Assembly (NCBI GenBank): GCA_903929795.1
Contig: CAIYWC010000091.1
Location: 1 to 64,000, forward strand
Length of the DNA stretch: 64,000 nucleotides
Direction of reading: 5' to 3'
Source of the DNA: an uncultured Myxococcales bacterium
GTDB taxonomy: Bacteria; Myxococcota_A; UBA9042
Shown here in pieces: positions 44,019 to 52,906 of this stretch. The translations under genes and the position numbers were made by a program. The notes beneath the pieces were generated by a model. The model ran no database searches and was not told where the DNA came from. It saw only the letters and a program-made list of their open reading frames with translations. Positions within the stretch are counted from its first letter, which is position 1, and each line of letters starts with the position of its first letter.

Positions 44019-45002
44019 GTGATCCAGTTCTACCACGTCCAAAAACGCTACACGAACGGCTGTGACGCCCTGACTGACGTGACGCTGCGGGTCCGTGAGG
44101 GCGAGTTTGTCTTTCTGACCGGGCCGTCCGGCGCGGGAAAATCCACGCTGCTGCGGCTTTTGCTGGTCATGGAGCGCGCCAGCGACGGGCAAATCCTGAT
44201 TGGCGGCCGCAATATCCACGTCCTGCGCGATTCCAGCGTGCCGTATTTACGGCGCAATATCGGCGTTGTTTTCCAGGATTTTCGGCTGATTCCGCGGCGG
44301 ACGGTGTTTGAGAATATCGCGATATCGCTGGAAATTCTCGGGATCAAGGCCAACGAGATCGAGCGCCGCGTCAACCAGATGCTGGAGGCGACGCGCCTGC
44401 TGAGCCGCGCGCACGCGTACCCGGGCGACCTGTCCGGCGGCGAGCAGCAGCGGGTCGCGATCGCGCGCGCGCTGGTGAATGAGCCGGCGATCCTGCTGGC
44501 GGACGAGCCGACGGGCAATTTGGACCCGGAATTATCGCATGAAATCATTGAGTTGCTGCTGAGCATCAACCGCAAAGGCACGACCGTCGTCGTCGCGACC
44601 CATGACACGGCGCTGGTGGAGCACTACGCGATGCGCACGCTCGTGTTGGCAAAAGGCCAGCTGGTCGAGGACCGGCCGAAGTCGGCGCGCGGCGACAAGT
44701 TTTTGAACGGTGAGCGCGGCAGCCACAGCGAGCGGCCAGCCGTGGAGCGCCAGACGGTGCCGCTGCCCGCGGATCGCTTGGCGGCGATGGCGCAGGAGCG
44801 GCAGACCGGGCCGATCGCCGGGCTGGTGGTGCCGGGAACCGTGCAGGCCACGACGACGGGGCCGATTCCGGCGTCGGCGGGGATCCTGCCGCTGGTGGGC
44901 TCGCCATTTTCGTCCGCGCCGGTGCGGCCGACGCAGCCGGTGCCGGTGCTGGAAGACCTGGTCGATGACACCAATGACGGCGACCTCGGCGGTGAGCCAT
45001 GA
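44019..45002 (+). CDS. ftsE: Cell-division ABC ATPase FtsE, with C-terminal extension
   Basis: The ATPase of the FtsEX divisome complex, 327 residues. The N-terminal 225 residues are a full FtsE: VIQFYHVQKRYTNG, Walker A GPSGAGKST, FQDFRLIPRRTVFEN, signature LSGGEQQRVAIARAL, Walker B ILLADEPTGNLD and the switch His in ATHD. The last 100 residues are a Pro/Thr/Gly-rich, probably disordered extension absent from ordinary FtsE (about 220-230 residues). The start GTG 44019 gives the family N-terminus; GTG 44001 would add six residues but lies within the promoter spacer. ftsX overlaps its stop by 4 nt (ATGA). Confidence 0.92.
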   Translation: MIQFYHVQKRYTNGCDALTDVTLRVREGEFVFLTGPSGAGKSTLLRLLLVMERASDGQILIGGRNIHVLRDSSVPYLRRNIGVVFQDFRLIPRRTVFENIAISLEILGIKANEIERRVNQMLEATRLLSRAHAYPGDLSGGEQQRVAIARALVNEPAILLADEPTGNLDPELSHEIIELLLSINRKGTTVVVATHDTALVEHYAMRTLVLAKGQLVEDRPKSARGDKFLNGERGSHSERPAVERQTVPLPADRLAAMAQERQTGPIAGLVVPGTVQATTTGPIPASAGILPLVGSPFSSAPVRPTQPVPVLEDLVDDTNDGDLGGEP

Positions 45003-45901
45003 AGCGGACGCCGCGCGTGGGCTATGTGCTCAGCCAGGCCTTTTTGCTGGTGCGTTCGTCGCCGTGGCTGACCGCCGTGAGCGCGCTGACGATCGCGCTG
45101 GCGCTGACGCTTGTCGGCCTTTTTGCGATGGTGCTGGTCAATGCCAGCCACTTGATGCACAGCCTTGGAGAATCATTGACGATTCCTGTCTACCTGCTGG
45201 ATACGGCTACCACGCCGGAGATCAAGGCCGTGGAGGCGCAGATCCGCCAGCGCAAGGGCGTCAAGACCGTGAAATTCCTGACGCCGCAGCAAGATCGCGA
45301 GCGCAACAAGCAGGCGATGACGCCCGAGCTGCTGGAAGGCCTCGACGAGGCGGCGATTCCCGGCCAGCCGGTGCTGGAAGTCGAGCTGGAAGCGGACCTG
45401 GCGAGCCGCGGCGACGTCGAGGAGCTGGCGGGCTGGGCGGCGAGCCTGAAGTCCGTGAAATCCGTGGACGAAGTGCCGACCGGCGCCGAAAAGCTGCGGC
45501 TGCTGTTCGCGCTTGTCGAGATCGCCCGGACGGTCGGCCTGGTGCTGTCGATCGTGCTGCTGGCCAGCGCGATGTTCTTCGTGTTTTCCACGATTCGGCT
45601 GGGGGTTTTTGCCCGCCGCGACGAGATCGAGATCCTGTCGCTCGTCGGCGCGACGCCGAGCTTCATCCGCCTGCCGTTCCTGGTCGAAGGCGCGCTGCAG
45701 GGGCTGGCCGGCGCGCTGGTGGCGATGCTGCTGCTTGGGCTTTTGCACTTGGAATTGCGCGGACTTGTGCGCGACGTGCACCTGCTGAATTTGTCCTGGT
45801 CGCTGATGCCGCCGGGCATGATCGCGTGGCTGGTGCTGGGTGGCCCAACGGTCGGACTGACGGCGAGCGCGCTGTCCGTCGGCCGCTACCTGAAGGTGTA
45901 A
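44999..45901 (+). CDS. ftsX: Cell-division protein FtsX
   Basis: The membrane partner of FtsE, 300 residues, a normal length. It has a cytoplasmic basic N-terminus, a first membrane segment (about 24-46), a periplasmic loop of about 120 residues (LTIPVYLLDTATTPEIKAVEAQI onward) and three further segments: LVLSIVLLASAMFFVFSTIRL, FLVEGALQGLAGALVAMLLLG and GMIAWLVLGGPTVGL. RRDEIEILSLVGATPSFIRLPF is the conserved FtsX cytoplasmic loop. The periplasmic loop activates wall hydrolases through EnvC-like proteins, and one is encoded next. Confidence 0.93.
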   Translation: MKRTPRVGYVLSQAFLLVRSSPWLTAVSALTIALALTLVGLFAMVLVNASHLMHSLGESLTIPVYLLDTATTPEIKAVEAQIRQRKGVKTVKFLTPQQDRERNKQAMTPELLEGLDEAAIPGQPVLEVELEADLASRGDVEELAGWAASLKSVKSVDEVPTGAEKLRLLFALVEIARTVGLVLSIVLLASAMFFVFSTIRLGVFARRDEIEILSLVGATPSFIRLPFLVEGALQGLAGALVAMLLLGLLHLELRGLVRDVHLLNLSWSLMPPGMIAWLVLGGPTVGLTASALSVGRYLKV

Positions 45902-45904
45902 GCC

Positions 45905-47029
45905 GTGAATTGCGCGTGGCTTTTGGCCATCCTCGCCATAGCGCAGCTGGCTCAGGCGCAGCCGCTGCCGGCGCCGCCGCACCTGGAAGGTGCCGAGAAG
46001 AAAGCCCTGCTGGACCGCTACGCCAAGCAGCTCGACACGGAGCTGGGGCTGCTGAAGGCGCTGGACGAGCTGGATCGCGACTCGACGGAAATTGACAATA
46101 AACTCGTGAAGTTGGCGGTGGAGCGGGCCGAGGCGACCGACGCGCTGGTGGCGGCGGAAGACGCGCGGGCCAAGGCGGAGGCGGAACTGGCGCGGATGCG
46201 GCTGGCGGTCCAGGCCCGGCTGCGCGCGCTGGCGCGGATCGAGGCGCTGCCGTCGCTGCGGTTCGCGCTGTCGACCGAGGATTTTGCCAAGTCGGTGGTC
46301 AAGGATCGCCTGCTGCGGCGGCTGATTGTCGACGACCGGACGCGGCTGCGCGAGTACACCAAGCGGCTGGCCGATCAGGAGCGGCTGACCCAGGCGCGCG
46401 ACGCGGCGCTGGGCGTGCTGAACCAGCTGGACCTGCAGCTGCACGACAAGAAATGGCAAGCGGAGCAGGAGCGGCGCGACAAGCTGGCGCTGATCGTGCA
46501 AATCGATGAGGACAAGAAGACCGCGGAGCGGCTTGCGCGCGATCTGGATGCGGCGAGCCGCGAAGTGGCGGGGAAAGTCGCGACGTTGAAGGAATGGCAA
46601 GAGCGCAAGTACACGTTTTCGCAGACCCAGGGCAAACTGCTGCCGCCGGTGGCGGGGCGCGTGGAAGTGGCATTCGGCGAGGTCAAGCACCCGAAATTCG
46701 GCACGATTTTGATGCATCGCGGCCTGGACTACCGGGCGGTGGGCAGCCAGATCGGCGCGCCGGTGCGGGCGGTGTTCTGGGGCCGCGTGGCGCACGTGGG
46801 CTGGCTGACCGGCTACGGCGACACGGTGATTCTGGATCACGGCCGCGGCTGGCACACGGTTTATGCGCACCTGGAGAATATTCGCGTGGAAGTGGGCGAA
46901 GTTGTGCCGGCGCGCCAGCGGATCGCCGACATCGGCCAGTCGGGCTCACTCAAGGGCCGCTACCTGTATTTTGAGATCCGCCACAACGGCCAGCCCGTCG
47001 ATCCGGGCGAGTGGTTCAACCGCCCATAG
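45905..47029 (+). CDS. envC: EnvC-like murein hydrolase activator (LytM/M23 domain)
   Basis: A periplasmic 374-residue protein: signal peptide (about 1-19), long coiled coil (about 28-235), then a LytM domain (about 245-374). This is the EnvC layout, and the gene starts 3 nt after ftsX. The domain keeps HRGLD (His271, Asp275) and HTVYAH (His322), but the last zinc-ligand motif HxH is replaced by Tyr353-Leu-Tyr355 in RYLYFEIRHNGQPVDP, close to the E. coli EnvC C-terminus. It is therefore probably an amidase activator rather than an active endopeptidase, controlled by FtsEX at the division site. Confidence 0.85.
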   Translation: MNCAWLLAILAIAQLAQAQPLPAPPHLEGAEKKALLDRYAKQLDTELGLLKALDELDRDSTEIDNKLVKLAVERAEATDALVAAEDARAKAEAELARMRLAVQARLRALARIEALPSLRFALSTEDFAKSVVKDRLLRRLIVDDRTRLREYTKRLADQERLTQARDAALGVLNQLDLQLHDKKWQAEQERRDKLALIVQIDEDKKTAERLARDLDAASREVAGKVATLKEWQERKYTFSQTQGKLLPPVAGRVEVAFGEVKHPKFGTILMHRGLDYRAVGSQIGAPVRAVFWGRVAHVGWLTGYGDTVILDHGRGWHTVYAHLENIRVEVGEVVPARQRIADIGQSGSLKGRYLYFEIRHNGQPVDPGEWFNRP

Positions 47030-47044
47030 CGCGAGGCAAACGCC

Positions 47045-47650
47045 ATGCCAGAACGCCACTACAGCCGCGAAGAACTGCAGGCGATCCTCGCGCGCGCCAT
47101 CGAGCGGCAGGCCAAGAGCGCCGGCAGTGATGGCCTGAGTCATGCGCAACTACTTGAAACAGCTCATGAAGTCGGGCTGTCGCCAGCGGAGGTCGCGGCG
47201 GCGGTGGCCGAAGTCGATCGCGGCCGCGCGCGCGACGCGCTGACCGCCGAGCTGCTCCAGCAGCGCCGCCACCGTCTGCGCAGCCACGTCGCGACCTATC
47301 TGGCGGTGAACGCCGGGCTGTGGGGCATCGATTGGGCAACGGCGGCAATGGGGGTCAACGCGCAGGGCGGCTGGCACTGGGTCGTCGCGGCGGCGTGGGG
47401 CGTGGCGCTCCTGCTGCAGGTGCTGCGCGGCGTGCTGGCGGACCCGGCGACGCTGGCGCGCGACGCCGAGCGCTGGGAGGCGCGACGGCAGCGCAAGCTG
47501 CAGAAACAGCAGATGAAACGCGCGATTGAGGGCGCGGTGACGGATGTGGTAACGACGAGCACCGCCGCGCTGACTCGGCTGCTGGATCCAAACCGCGCGC
47601 CGCGGCGCAGCGGCCGCCGGCGGGATCGGCAAGATGATCAATCCCCGTGA
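47045..47650 (+). CDS. 2TM-domain protein
   Basis: 201 residues. The N-terminal HYSREELQAILARAIERQ and LLETAHEVGLSPAEVAAAV match the short helical module that often precedes 2TM domains. Two membrane segments lie near 82-100 and 110-132 (VATYLAVNAGLWGIDWATAA; HWVVAAAWGVALLLQVL), and a basic helical tail follows. The function of these domains is unknown. It starts 15 nt after the envC-like stop, so it may be the last gene of the ftsEX operon. Confidence 0.7.
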   Translation: MPERHYSREELQAILARAIERQAKSAGSDGLSHAQLLETAHEVGLSPAEVAAAVAEVDRGRARDALTAELLQQRRHRLRSHVATYLAVNAGLWGIDWATAAMGVNAQGGWHWVVAAAWGVALLLQVLRGVLADPATLARDAERWEARRQRKLQKQQMKRAIEGAVTDVVTTSTAALTRLLDPNRAPRRSGRRRDRQDDQSP

Positions 47651-47730
47651 CAGTCGCATGACGGGCGCCGCTAGGCGACCACCGGTTCGCTGTTATCCTC
47701 TCCACAGGCAACGCGAAAGTGGAGGCGGGG

Positions 47731-48063
47731 ATGGCTACGTACGAAGAAATCGAGATCGGCCTGCGACAACGGCTGCAGCAACTGGAGCAGCGCGTTGGCT
47801 CGGTGGAAGATGGGCTGCGCCACACGCATGAGCCGCTCGAGGCGGATTTCGCCGAGCAGGCGGTGTCGACCGAGAACGACGATGTGCTCCAAGCGCTGGA
47901 CCACGCGATGCGCAAGGAATGTTCGGAAATCCTCGCTGTGCTGCAGCGGATGCAGATGGGCAGCTATGGCTTTTGCTCGACCTGCGGCGACGAGGTTCCC
48001 GCCAAGCGCCTGCGTGCACTGCCTTTTGCGCGCGAGTGCGTCGCTTGTGCCAGCGGCGCTTGA
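47731..48063 (+). CDS. DksA/TraR-family zinc-finger protein
   Basis: 110 residues. It has a coiled-coil N-terminus and a C4 zinc finger C-x2-C-x17-C-x2-C (CSTCGDEVPAKRLRALPFARECVAC), the DksA/TraR signature. The acidic tip expected between the helices is present in part (EADFAEQAV). Such proteins enter the secondary channel of RNA polymerase and modulate initiation. ATG 47731 is preferred over GTG 47719, which lies inside its GGAGG site. It is shorter than E. coli DksA (151), so it may be a TraR-like or DksA-like variant. Confidence 0.82.
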   Translation: MATYEEIEIGLRQRLQQLEQRVGSVEDGLRHTHEPLEADFAEQAVSTENDDVLQALDHAMRKECSEILAVLQRMQMGSYGFCSTCGDEVPAKRLRALPFARECVACASGA

Positions 48064-48097
48064 AACCGGGGACCAAAAATCAGGAAGGATGGCGGCG

Positions 48098-49633
48098 ATG
48101 AAGATTCTGCACGTGGCGTTTTGGCTGTGTCTGGGCGGTGGCGCGATCGCGTGTGGGACTTCGGCAACGACGACGCCGACTGAGGACACGGCCGTGGGCT
48201 CGGACGCGGTTGCGGCTGGCGCCGATGGCGACACGACGCCGGGCAGCGACGCCGTGACCACCGACGTCGCCACAGCCGACACCGCGGACACCGTCTCGTA
48301 TGCGTACCCAACCTGCGCGGCCGTTGTCGATTGCACCCAGGCCGCGTGCGCCAACAGCACGTCGTCGTCTTGCGCCGCGAGCTGCATCTCCGGCGGCGCG
48401 CCGACCGCCGTGGGCAACGCGACAATCCTGCTCAACTGCGTCCAGACCAAATGTACCGACGGCCAGTGCAAGGGCTCGACCGACCCGAACTGCATGAGCA
48501 ACTGCTCGTCCATGCGCTGCATGCCGGCGATCCTCAGCTGCGTCGACACTGGCACGACCGGGAGCGGCGCCTGCGCGGACGTCAAGCCCTGCTTCGAGAC
48601 GTGCCAGCAAGGCAAGACCAACATCACGACCTGCATCAGCGGGTGCTACAACAAGCTGAGCGCGACGGCCAAGACCGAGGCGCAGGCGTTCGCCACCTGC
48701 GTCGCCAACGCGCCTGGCACCGGCGACCCGACGGCATCCTGCATCCAGCAGACCATCGCCTGCTTTCTCAACGGCCAAACTGGCCAGAAGGGCTGCTACG
48801 ACTCGATCGGCTGCCTGAGCGCGTGCCAGACCGCCAGCGACGGGTTCGCCTGTGCGCTCACCTGTTTTGGCGACATGAGCGCCGCGGGCCAGAGCGCGTA
48901 CGCGGAGGTGTCGCCGTGCCTCGGTCAGGACATCACGGCGACGGCGGGCTGCGAGGACAAGGTCGTCGTCTGCCTGGCGCCCACCGGCACCCAGACGTGC
49001 GCGGAGGCGTTGGGCTGCGTCATGGGCTGCACGTCGGGCGGTGGCAACGACCCAACCTGCACGTTCACTTGCCTGCACAACACGACTTCCGACGCGGACA
49101 AGCTGCTGTTGAGCAAGCTCGGCTGCCAACCCGCCACCGACCCGACTTGCACGACCGGCATCGTCGACTGCTTGGCGCCGACGGGCAGCGCGAAGTGCCC
49201 AGCCATCCTGAACTGCGCGATGGGCTGCAGCGCCGGCCAAGGCCAGCCGCCGGACATGAAATGCCTGATGGCGTGCATCCAGACGGGCAGCACCGCGACC
49301 GCATCTGCGGCGTACAGCGCCATCGGCTGCCTGGGCAACCCGGGTACGGCCGGCTGCCCGGACGCGATGGTCGCTTGCTATAATCCAATCGGCACGGGTA
49401 CTTGCGCGCAAACCCAAGGCTGCGTGCAGACGTGCTACCTCGCCGGCGGTGACGTCAACGCGTGCGCGAACACGTGCTATGCCCAAGCGTCAGTCCAAGG
49501 TTTCAAGGACATGGAGACCTGGAGCGCCTGCCAGCAGGGCTGTAACGCGACGTGCAAGGGCGACGCGACCTGCCTGAGCACCTGCACCACGCAGCAATGC
49601 CCCGCCGCGAAAAAGGCGTGCCAACCGACCTAG
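48098..49633 (+). CDS. Cys-rich repeat lipoprotein
   Basis: 511 residues. The signal ends AIAC (lipobox). A Thr/Asp/Ala/Gly-rich linker (about 25-70) is followed by more than 50 cysteines in about five repeats of 55-65 residues, with the recurring order of a C-x-x-LGC-x-x-x-C motif, a DPTC-x-x-x-C motif, a helix rich in Ala/Ser ending in GC, and a V-x-C-x-x-P-x-G turn. It is probably a disulfide-stacked solenoid at the cell surface. ATG 48098 is chosen because AGGAAGG lies nine bases upstream; ATG 48089 would be too close. No family name can be given. Confidence 0.75.
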   Translation: MKILHVAFWLCLGGGAIACGTSATTTPTEDTAVGSDAVAAGADGDTTPGSDAVTTDVATADTADTVSYAYPTCAAVVDCTQAACANSTSSSCAASCISGGAPTAVGNATILLNCVQTKCTDGQCKGSTDPNCMSNCSSMRCMPAILSCVDTGTTGSGACADVKPCFETCQQGKTNITTCISGCYNKLSATAKTEAQAFATCVANAPGTGDPTASCIQQTIACFLNGQTGQKGCYDSIGCLSACQTASDGFACALTCFGDMSAAGQSAYAEVSPCLGQDITATAGCEDKVVVCLAPTGTQTCAEALGCVMGCTSGGGNDPTCTFTCLHNTTSDADKLLLSKLGCQPATDPTCTTGIVDCLAPTGSAKCPAILNCAMGCSAGQGQPPDMKCLMACIQTGSTATASAAYSAIGCLGNPGTAGCPDAMVACYNPIGTGTCAQTQGCVQTCYLAGGDVNACANTCYAQASVQGFKDMETWSACQQGCNATCKGDATCLSTCTTQQCPAAKKACQPT

Positions 49634-49779
49634 CCGGCATCGCCTCTACACTTCCGTGACAGACCGCGGCACCCCGCCGTTTGACGTTTCGGGCCTTTGC
49701 GGCGACACTCTCGCCCCCGCTGGACGGCGCGTTTCTACGTCCAGTCTGCGTCCTCAGGAACGCGAACCCGGAGCCTGCC

Positions 49780-51432
49780 ATGCGCATAGCCGTGGTGCGT
49801 GAAGCCCTCGCCACCGATCCCCTGCCCCGCGAAACCCGTGTTGCAGCCACCCCCGACAGCATCAAGCGCCTCAAAGCGCTGGGCTTCGAGATTTCCGTCG
49901 AATCGGGTGCGGGCGAGGCCGCCAACTTCCCCGATGCGCTGTACGTCGCCGCCGGGGCGACGATCGCCGCCGATGCGCGGGAAAACTACGCCGCCGCCGA
50001 TATCCTGTTGAAGGTTCGGCCGTTGCGGCAGCGCGACGATCTGGACGCCCACGAGGTTGATCTCCTCCGCGTCGGTGCGACCGTATTGGGCTTTTTCTAC
50101 CCCGGCCGCAACGCGGAGCTGCTCGAGCGCGCCCGCGCCCGCGATCTGACCGTGCTGGCCATGGAGTGCGTGCCGCGCATCAGCCGTGCGCAGAAGATGG
50201 ACGCGCTGTCGTCGCAGGCCAACATCGCCGGTTACCGCGCGGTGCTGGAGGCGGCAAACCGCTTCGGCAGCTTCTTTACCGGCCAGATGACCGCCGCGGG
50301 CAAAGTGCCGCCGGCCAAAGTGCTGGTGATCGGCGCCGGCGTGGCCGGTCTGGCAGCGCTCGGCACAGCCAAGGGCCTGGGCGCCATCATCCGCTCATTT
50401 GACACGCGCGCCGCCGTCCGTGAGCAGATCGAGTCGATGGGCGGCGAGTTCCTCGAAGTCACGTACAAGGAAGACGGCGACGGCGGCGGCGGCTACGCCA
50501 AGGAGATGAGCCCGGCGTTTCTGGAGGCCGAATACGCGCTGTTTCGCGCGCAGGCCAAGGAAGTCGACATCGTCATCACCACCGCGCTTATTCCCGGCAA
50601 GCCGGCACCCAAGCTGTGGTTCAAGGACATGGTCGAGCTGATGAAGCCCGGCTCCGTCGTCGTGGACATGGCCGCGGAATCAGGCGGCAATTGCGACGTC
50701 ACCGTAGCTGACGAAGTCGTGGTGCACAACGGCGTGATCGTGCTGGGCTTTACCGACCTGGCCGGACGCCTGCCGACCACCGCGAGCAACCTGTACGGCC
50801 AAAACCTTGTGCACTTGCTGACCGACATGGGCGGCGCCACGGGCTGGAAAGTCGACTTCGACGACGAAGTCGTCCGCGGCGCGACCGTCACGCATCAAGG
50901 CGCGATCACCTGGCCGCCGCCGGCAAAACCGGCAGCAGCGCCTGCAGCACCGGCTGCCAAGCCTGCCGCCGCGCCCGTCGCGGTTGCCGCAGTTGCCGCG
51001 CCCGAGCCAGTCAAGGCGTCCGGTGGTCACGGCCACGGCAAGGTCGCGCGCGAGCACCTCGGCTCCGCGCGGACGGCGCCGCTGACGTGGGTGTCATTTG
51101 CCATCCTCGTCGTGGCGTACCTGGGTCTCAGCACGGCTGGAACCGACGCGTCCGGGCTGCATCACTTCGCGCAGCAGTTGACCATCTTCGTGCTGTCGTG
51201 TTTTGTCGGCGTGCAGGTCATCTGGAGCGTCACGCCTGCGCTGCACACGCCGCTCATGTCGGTGACCAATGCCATTTCCGGCATCATCGTTGTCGGCGGC
51301 ATGCTGCATATGCACGGCGATCTCGCGCAGCCCGCGACCATCCTGGCGCTGCTCGCCGTGCTGTTCGCGACGATCAACATCGGCGGCGGCTTTCTGGTCA
51401 CCCGGCGCATGTTGCGCATGTTCCACAAATAG
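49780..51432 (+). CDS. pntA: NAD(P) transhydrogenase subunit alpha
   Basis: The NAD(H)-binding subunit of the proton-translocating transhydrogenase, 550 residues. Domain I (about 1-385) has ETRVAATPDSIKRL and the Rossmann motif VLVIGAGVAGLAALG. ITTALIPGKPAPKLW and VVDMAAESGGNCD also fit. An Ala/Pro-rich linker (about 390-425) leads to four membrane segments (PLTWVSFAILVVAYLGL to the end). The start is ATG 49780 with GGAG six bases upstream; the upstream frame is noncoding. pntB follows 9 nt later. Confidence 0.93.
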   Translation: MRIAVVREALATDPLPRETRVAATPDSIKRLKALGFEISVESGAGEAANFPDALYVAAGATIAADARENYAAADILLKVRPLRQRDDLDAHEVDLLRVGATVLGFFYPGRNAELLERARARDLTVLAMECVPRISRAQKMDALSSQANIAGYRAVLEAANRFGSFFTGQMTAAGKVPPAKVLVIGAGVAGLAALGTAKGLGAIIRSFDTRAAVREQIESMGGEFLEVTYKEDGDGGGGYAKEMSPAFLEAEYALFRAQAKEVDIVITTALIPGKPAPKLWFKDMVELMKPGSVVVDMAAESGGNCDVTVADEVVVHNGVIVLGFTDLAGRLPTTASNLYGQNLVHLLTDMGGATGWKVDFDDEVVRGATVTHQGAITWPPPAKPAAAPAAPAAKPAAAPVAVAAVAAPEPVKASGGHGHGKVAREHLGSARTAPLTWVSFAILVVAYLGLSTAGTDASGLHHFAQQLTIFVLSCFVGVQVIWSVTPALHTPLMSVTNAISGIIVVGGMLHMHGDLAQPATILALLAVLFATINIGGGFLVTRRMLRMFHK

Positions 51433-51441
51433 GAGCTCCCC

Positions 51442-52860
51442 GTGCACAGTTCTGCCGAAATCCTCGGACATGGGCCGATGGACGTCTTCAAGGGTCTCGC
51501 TTGGGTCATCGCCGGCGTGCTGTTCATCAGCTCGCTCCGCGGCCTCGCCTCGCAGGAAACCGCGCGCCGCGGCAACGGGTACGGTATCGTCGGCATGGGC
51601 CTGGCGATCCTCGCGATGCTCGTCGCGGGCACCAAGGACAACATCGCCTTTCTGATCGGCGCGTTGGCGATCGGCGCGACGGTCGGCGTGACGATGGCGC
51701 AGCGCGTCGCCATGACGGCGATGCCGGAAATGGTCGCCATTCTGCACAGTTTCGTCGGCCTGGCCGCAGTGCTGGTCGGCTACGCGGCGTTCCTGGCGCC
51801 GGGGCACCTGGGCGTGGATTCGGCGGAGCGCGGCGAGATTTGGCTGGACGTGCTGATCGGCGCGATCACCTTCACCGGCTCGATCGTGGCGTTCCTCAAG
51901 CTGCGCGGCTCGGTCTCGGGCAAGCCGTTGTTGCTGCCGGGGCGGCACGTGGCGAACCTCCTGATGTTCGGGACTTCGCTGGCGCTGGTCGTGCCGTTCG
52001 CGACGCAGCCGGGCACCGAGGCGCTGCCGTTCCTGTTGGCGATGACGCTGCTGGCGTGCATCCTGGGCGTGCACTTGGTCGCGGCGATCGGCGGCGCGGA
52101 CATGCCGGTCGTCGTGTCCATGCTCAACAGCTACTCCGGCTGGACCGCGGCGGCGGCGGGCTTCATGCTCGACAATAACCTGCTCATCATCACCGGCGCG
52201 CTGGTTGGCAGCTCCGGCGCGATCCTGTCGACCATCATGTGCCGCGCGATGAACCGCTCGATCTGGTCCGTCATCTTCGGCGGCTTCGGTGCGGACGCGC
52301 CGTCAGGCGGTACCGGCGCCAAGGTCGTGGGCGACATGACGGAGACGTCCATCGATGAGCTGACCGAGGAGCTGCGCAACGCCAAGGAAGTCATTATTGT
52401 CCCCGGCTTTGGCATGGCGGCGGCGCGCGCGCAGCACGCGGTCAAGCAGCTGGTCGACCTGCTGCGCAAACGCGGCGTGAACACGCGGTTTGCGATTCAC
52501 CCGGTCGCCGGTCGGCTGCCCGGCCACATGAACGTGCTGCTGGCGGAAGCGAGTGTGCCGTACGATATCGTGCTGGAAATGGATGAAATTAATCAGGATT
52601 TTCCCAAGACCGACGTTGTATTCGTGGTTGGCGCGAACGACATCGTCAACCCGGCGGCGCAGACGGACAGCACAAGCCCGATCTACGGCATGCCGGTGCT
52701 GGAAGTCTGGAAGGCCAAGCGCGTGGTCGTGCTGAAGCGTTCGCGCGGCGCGGGCTATGCCGGCGTGGACAATCCGCTTTTTGTCGCGCCGTCGACGCGG
52801 ATGCTGTTCAAGGACGCCAAGGCTGGCATGGAAGAGCTCGTCGCCAAGCTGATGGCCTGA
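51442..52860 (+). CDS. pntB: NAD(P) transhydrogenase subunit beta
   Basis: The membrane domain II plus NADP(H)-binding domain III of transhydrogenase, 472 residues. About eight or nine membrane segments fill residues 15-275. Domain III (about 300-472) has VIIVPGFGMAAARAQHAV, the NADP-binding Rossmann-like motif, FAIHPVAGRLPGHMNVLLAEA, and DVVFVVGANDIVNPAA. It couples proton inflow to reduction of NADP by NADH. GTG start with AGGAG upstream. Together with pntA it forms a complete two-gene enzyme. Confidence 0.94.
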   Translation: MHSSAEILGHGPMDVFKGLAWVIAGVLFISSLRGLASQETARRGNGYGIVGMGLAILAMLVAGTKDNIAFLIGALAIGATVGVTMAQRVAMTAMPEMVAILHSFVGLAAVLVGYAAFLAPGHLGVDSAERGEIWLDVLIGAITFTGSIVAFLKLRGSVSGKPLLLPGRHVANLLMFGTSLALVVPFATQPGTEALPFLLAMTLLACILGVHLVAAIGGADMPVVVSMLNSYSGWTAAAAGFMLDNNLLIITGALVGSSGAILSTIMCRAMNRSIWSVIFGGFGADAPSGGTGAKVVGDMTETSIDELTEELRNAKEVIIVPGFGMAAARAQHAVKQLVDLLRKRGVNTRFAIHPVAGRLPGHMNVLLAEASVPYDIVLEMDEINQDFPKTDVVFVVGANDIVNPAAQTDSTSPIYGMPVLEVWKAKRVVVLKRSRGAGYAGVDNPLFVAPSTRMLFKDAKAGMEELVAKLMA

Positions 52861-52906
52861 GCGGGCCCTGGGTCGAAAAGGTGTGAACTTGCGGCGTGCA
52901 GAGCCG

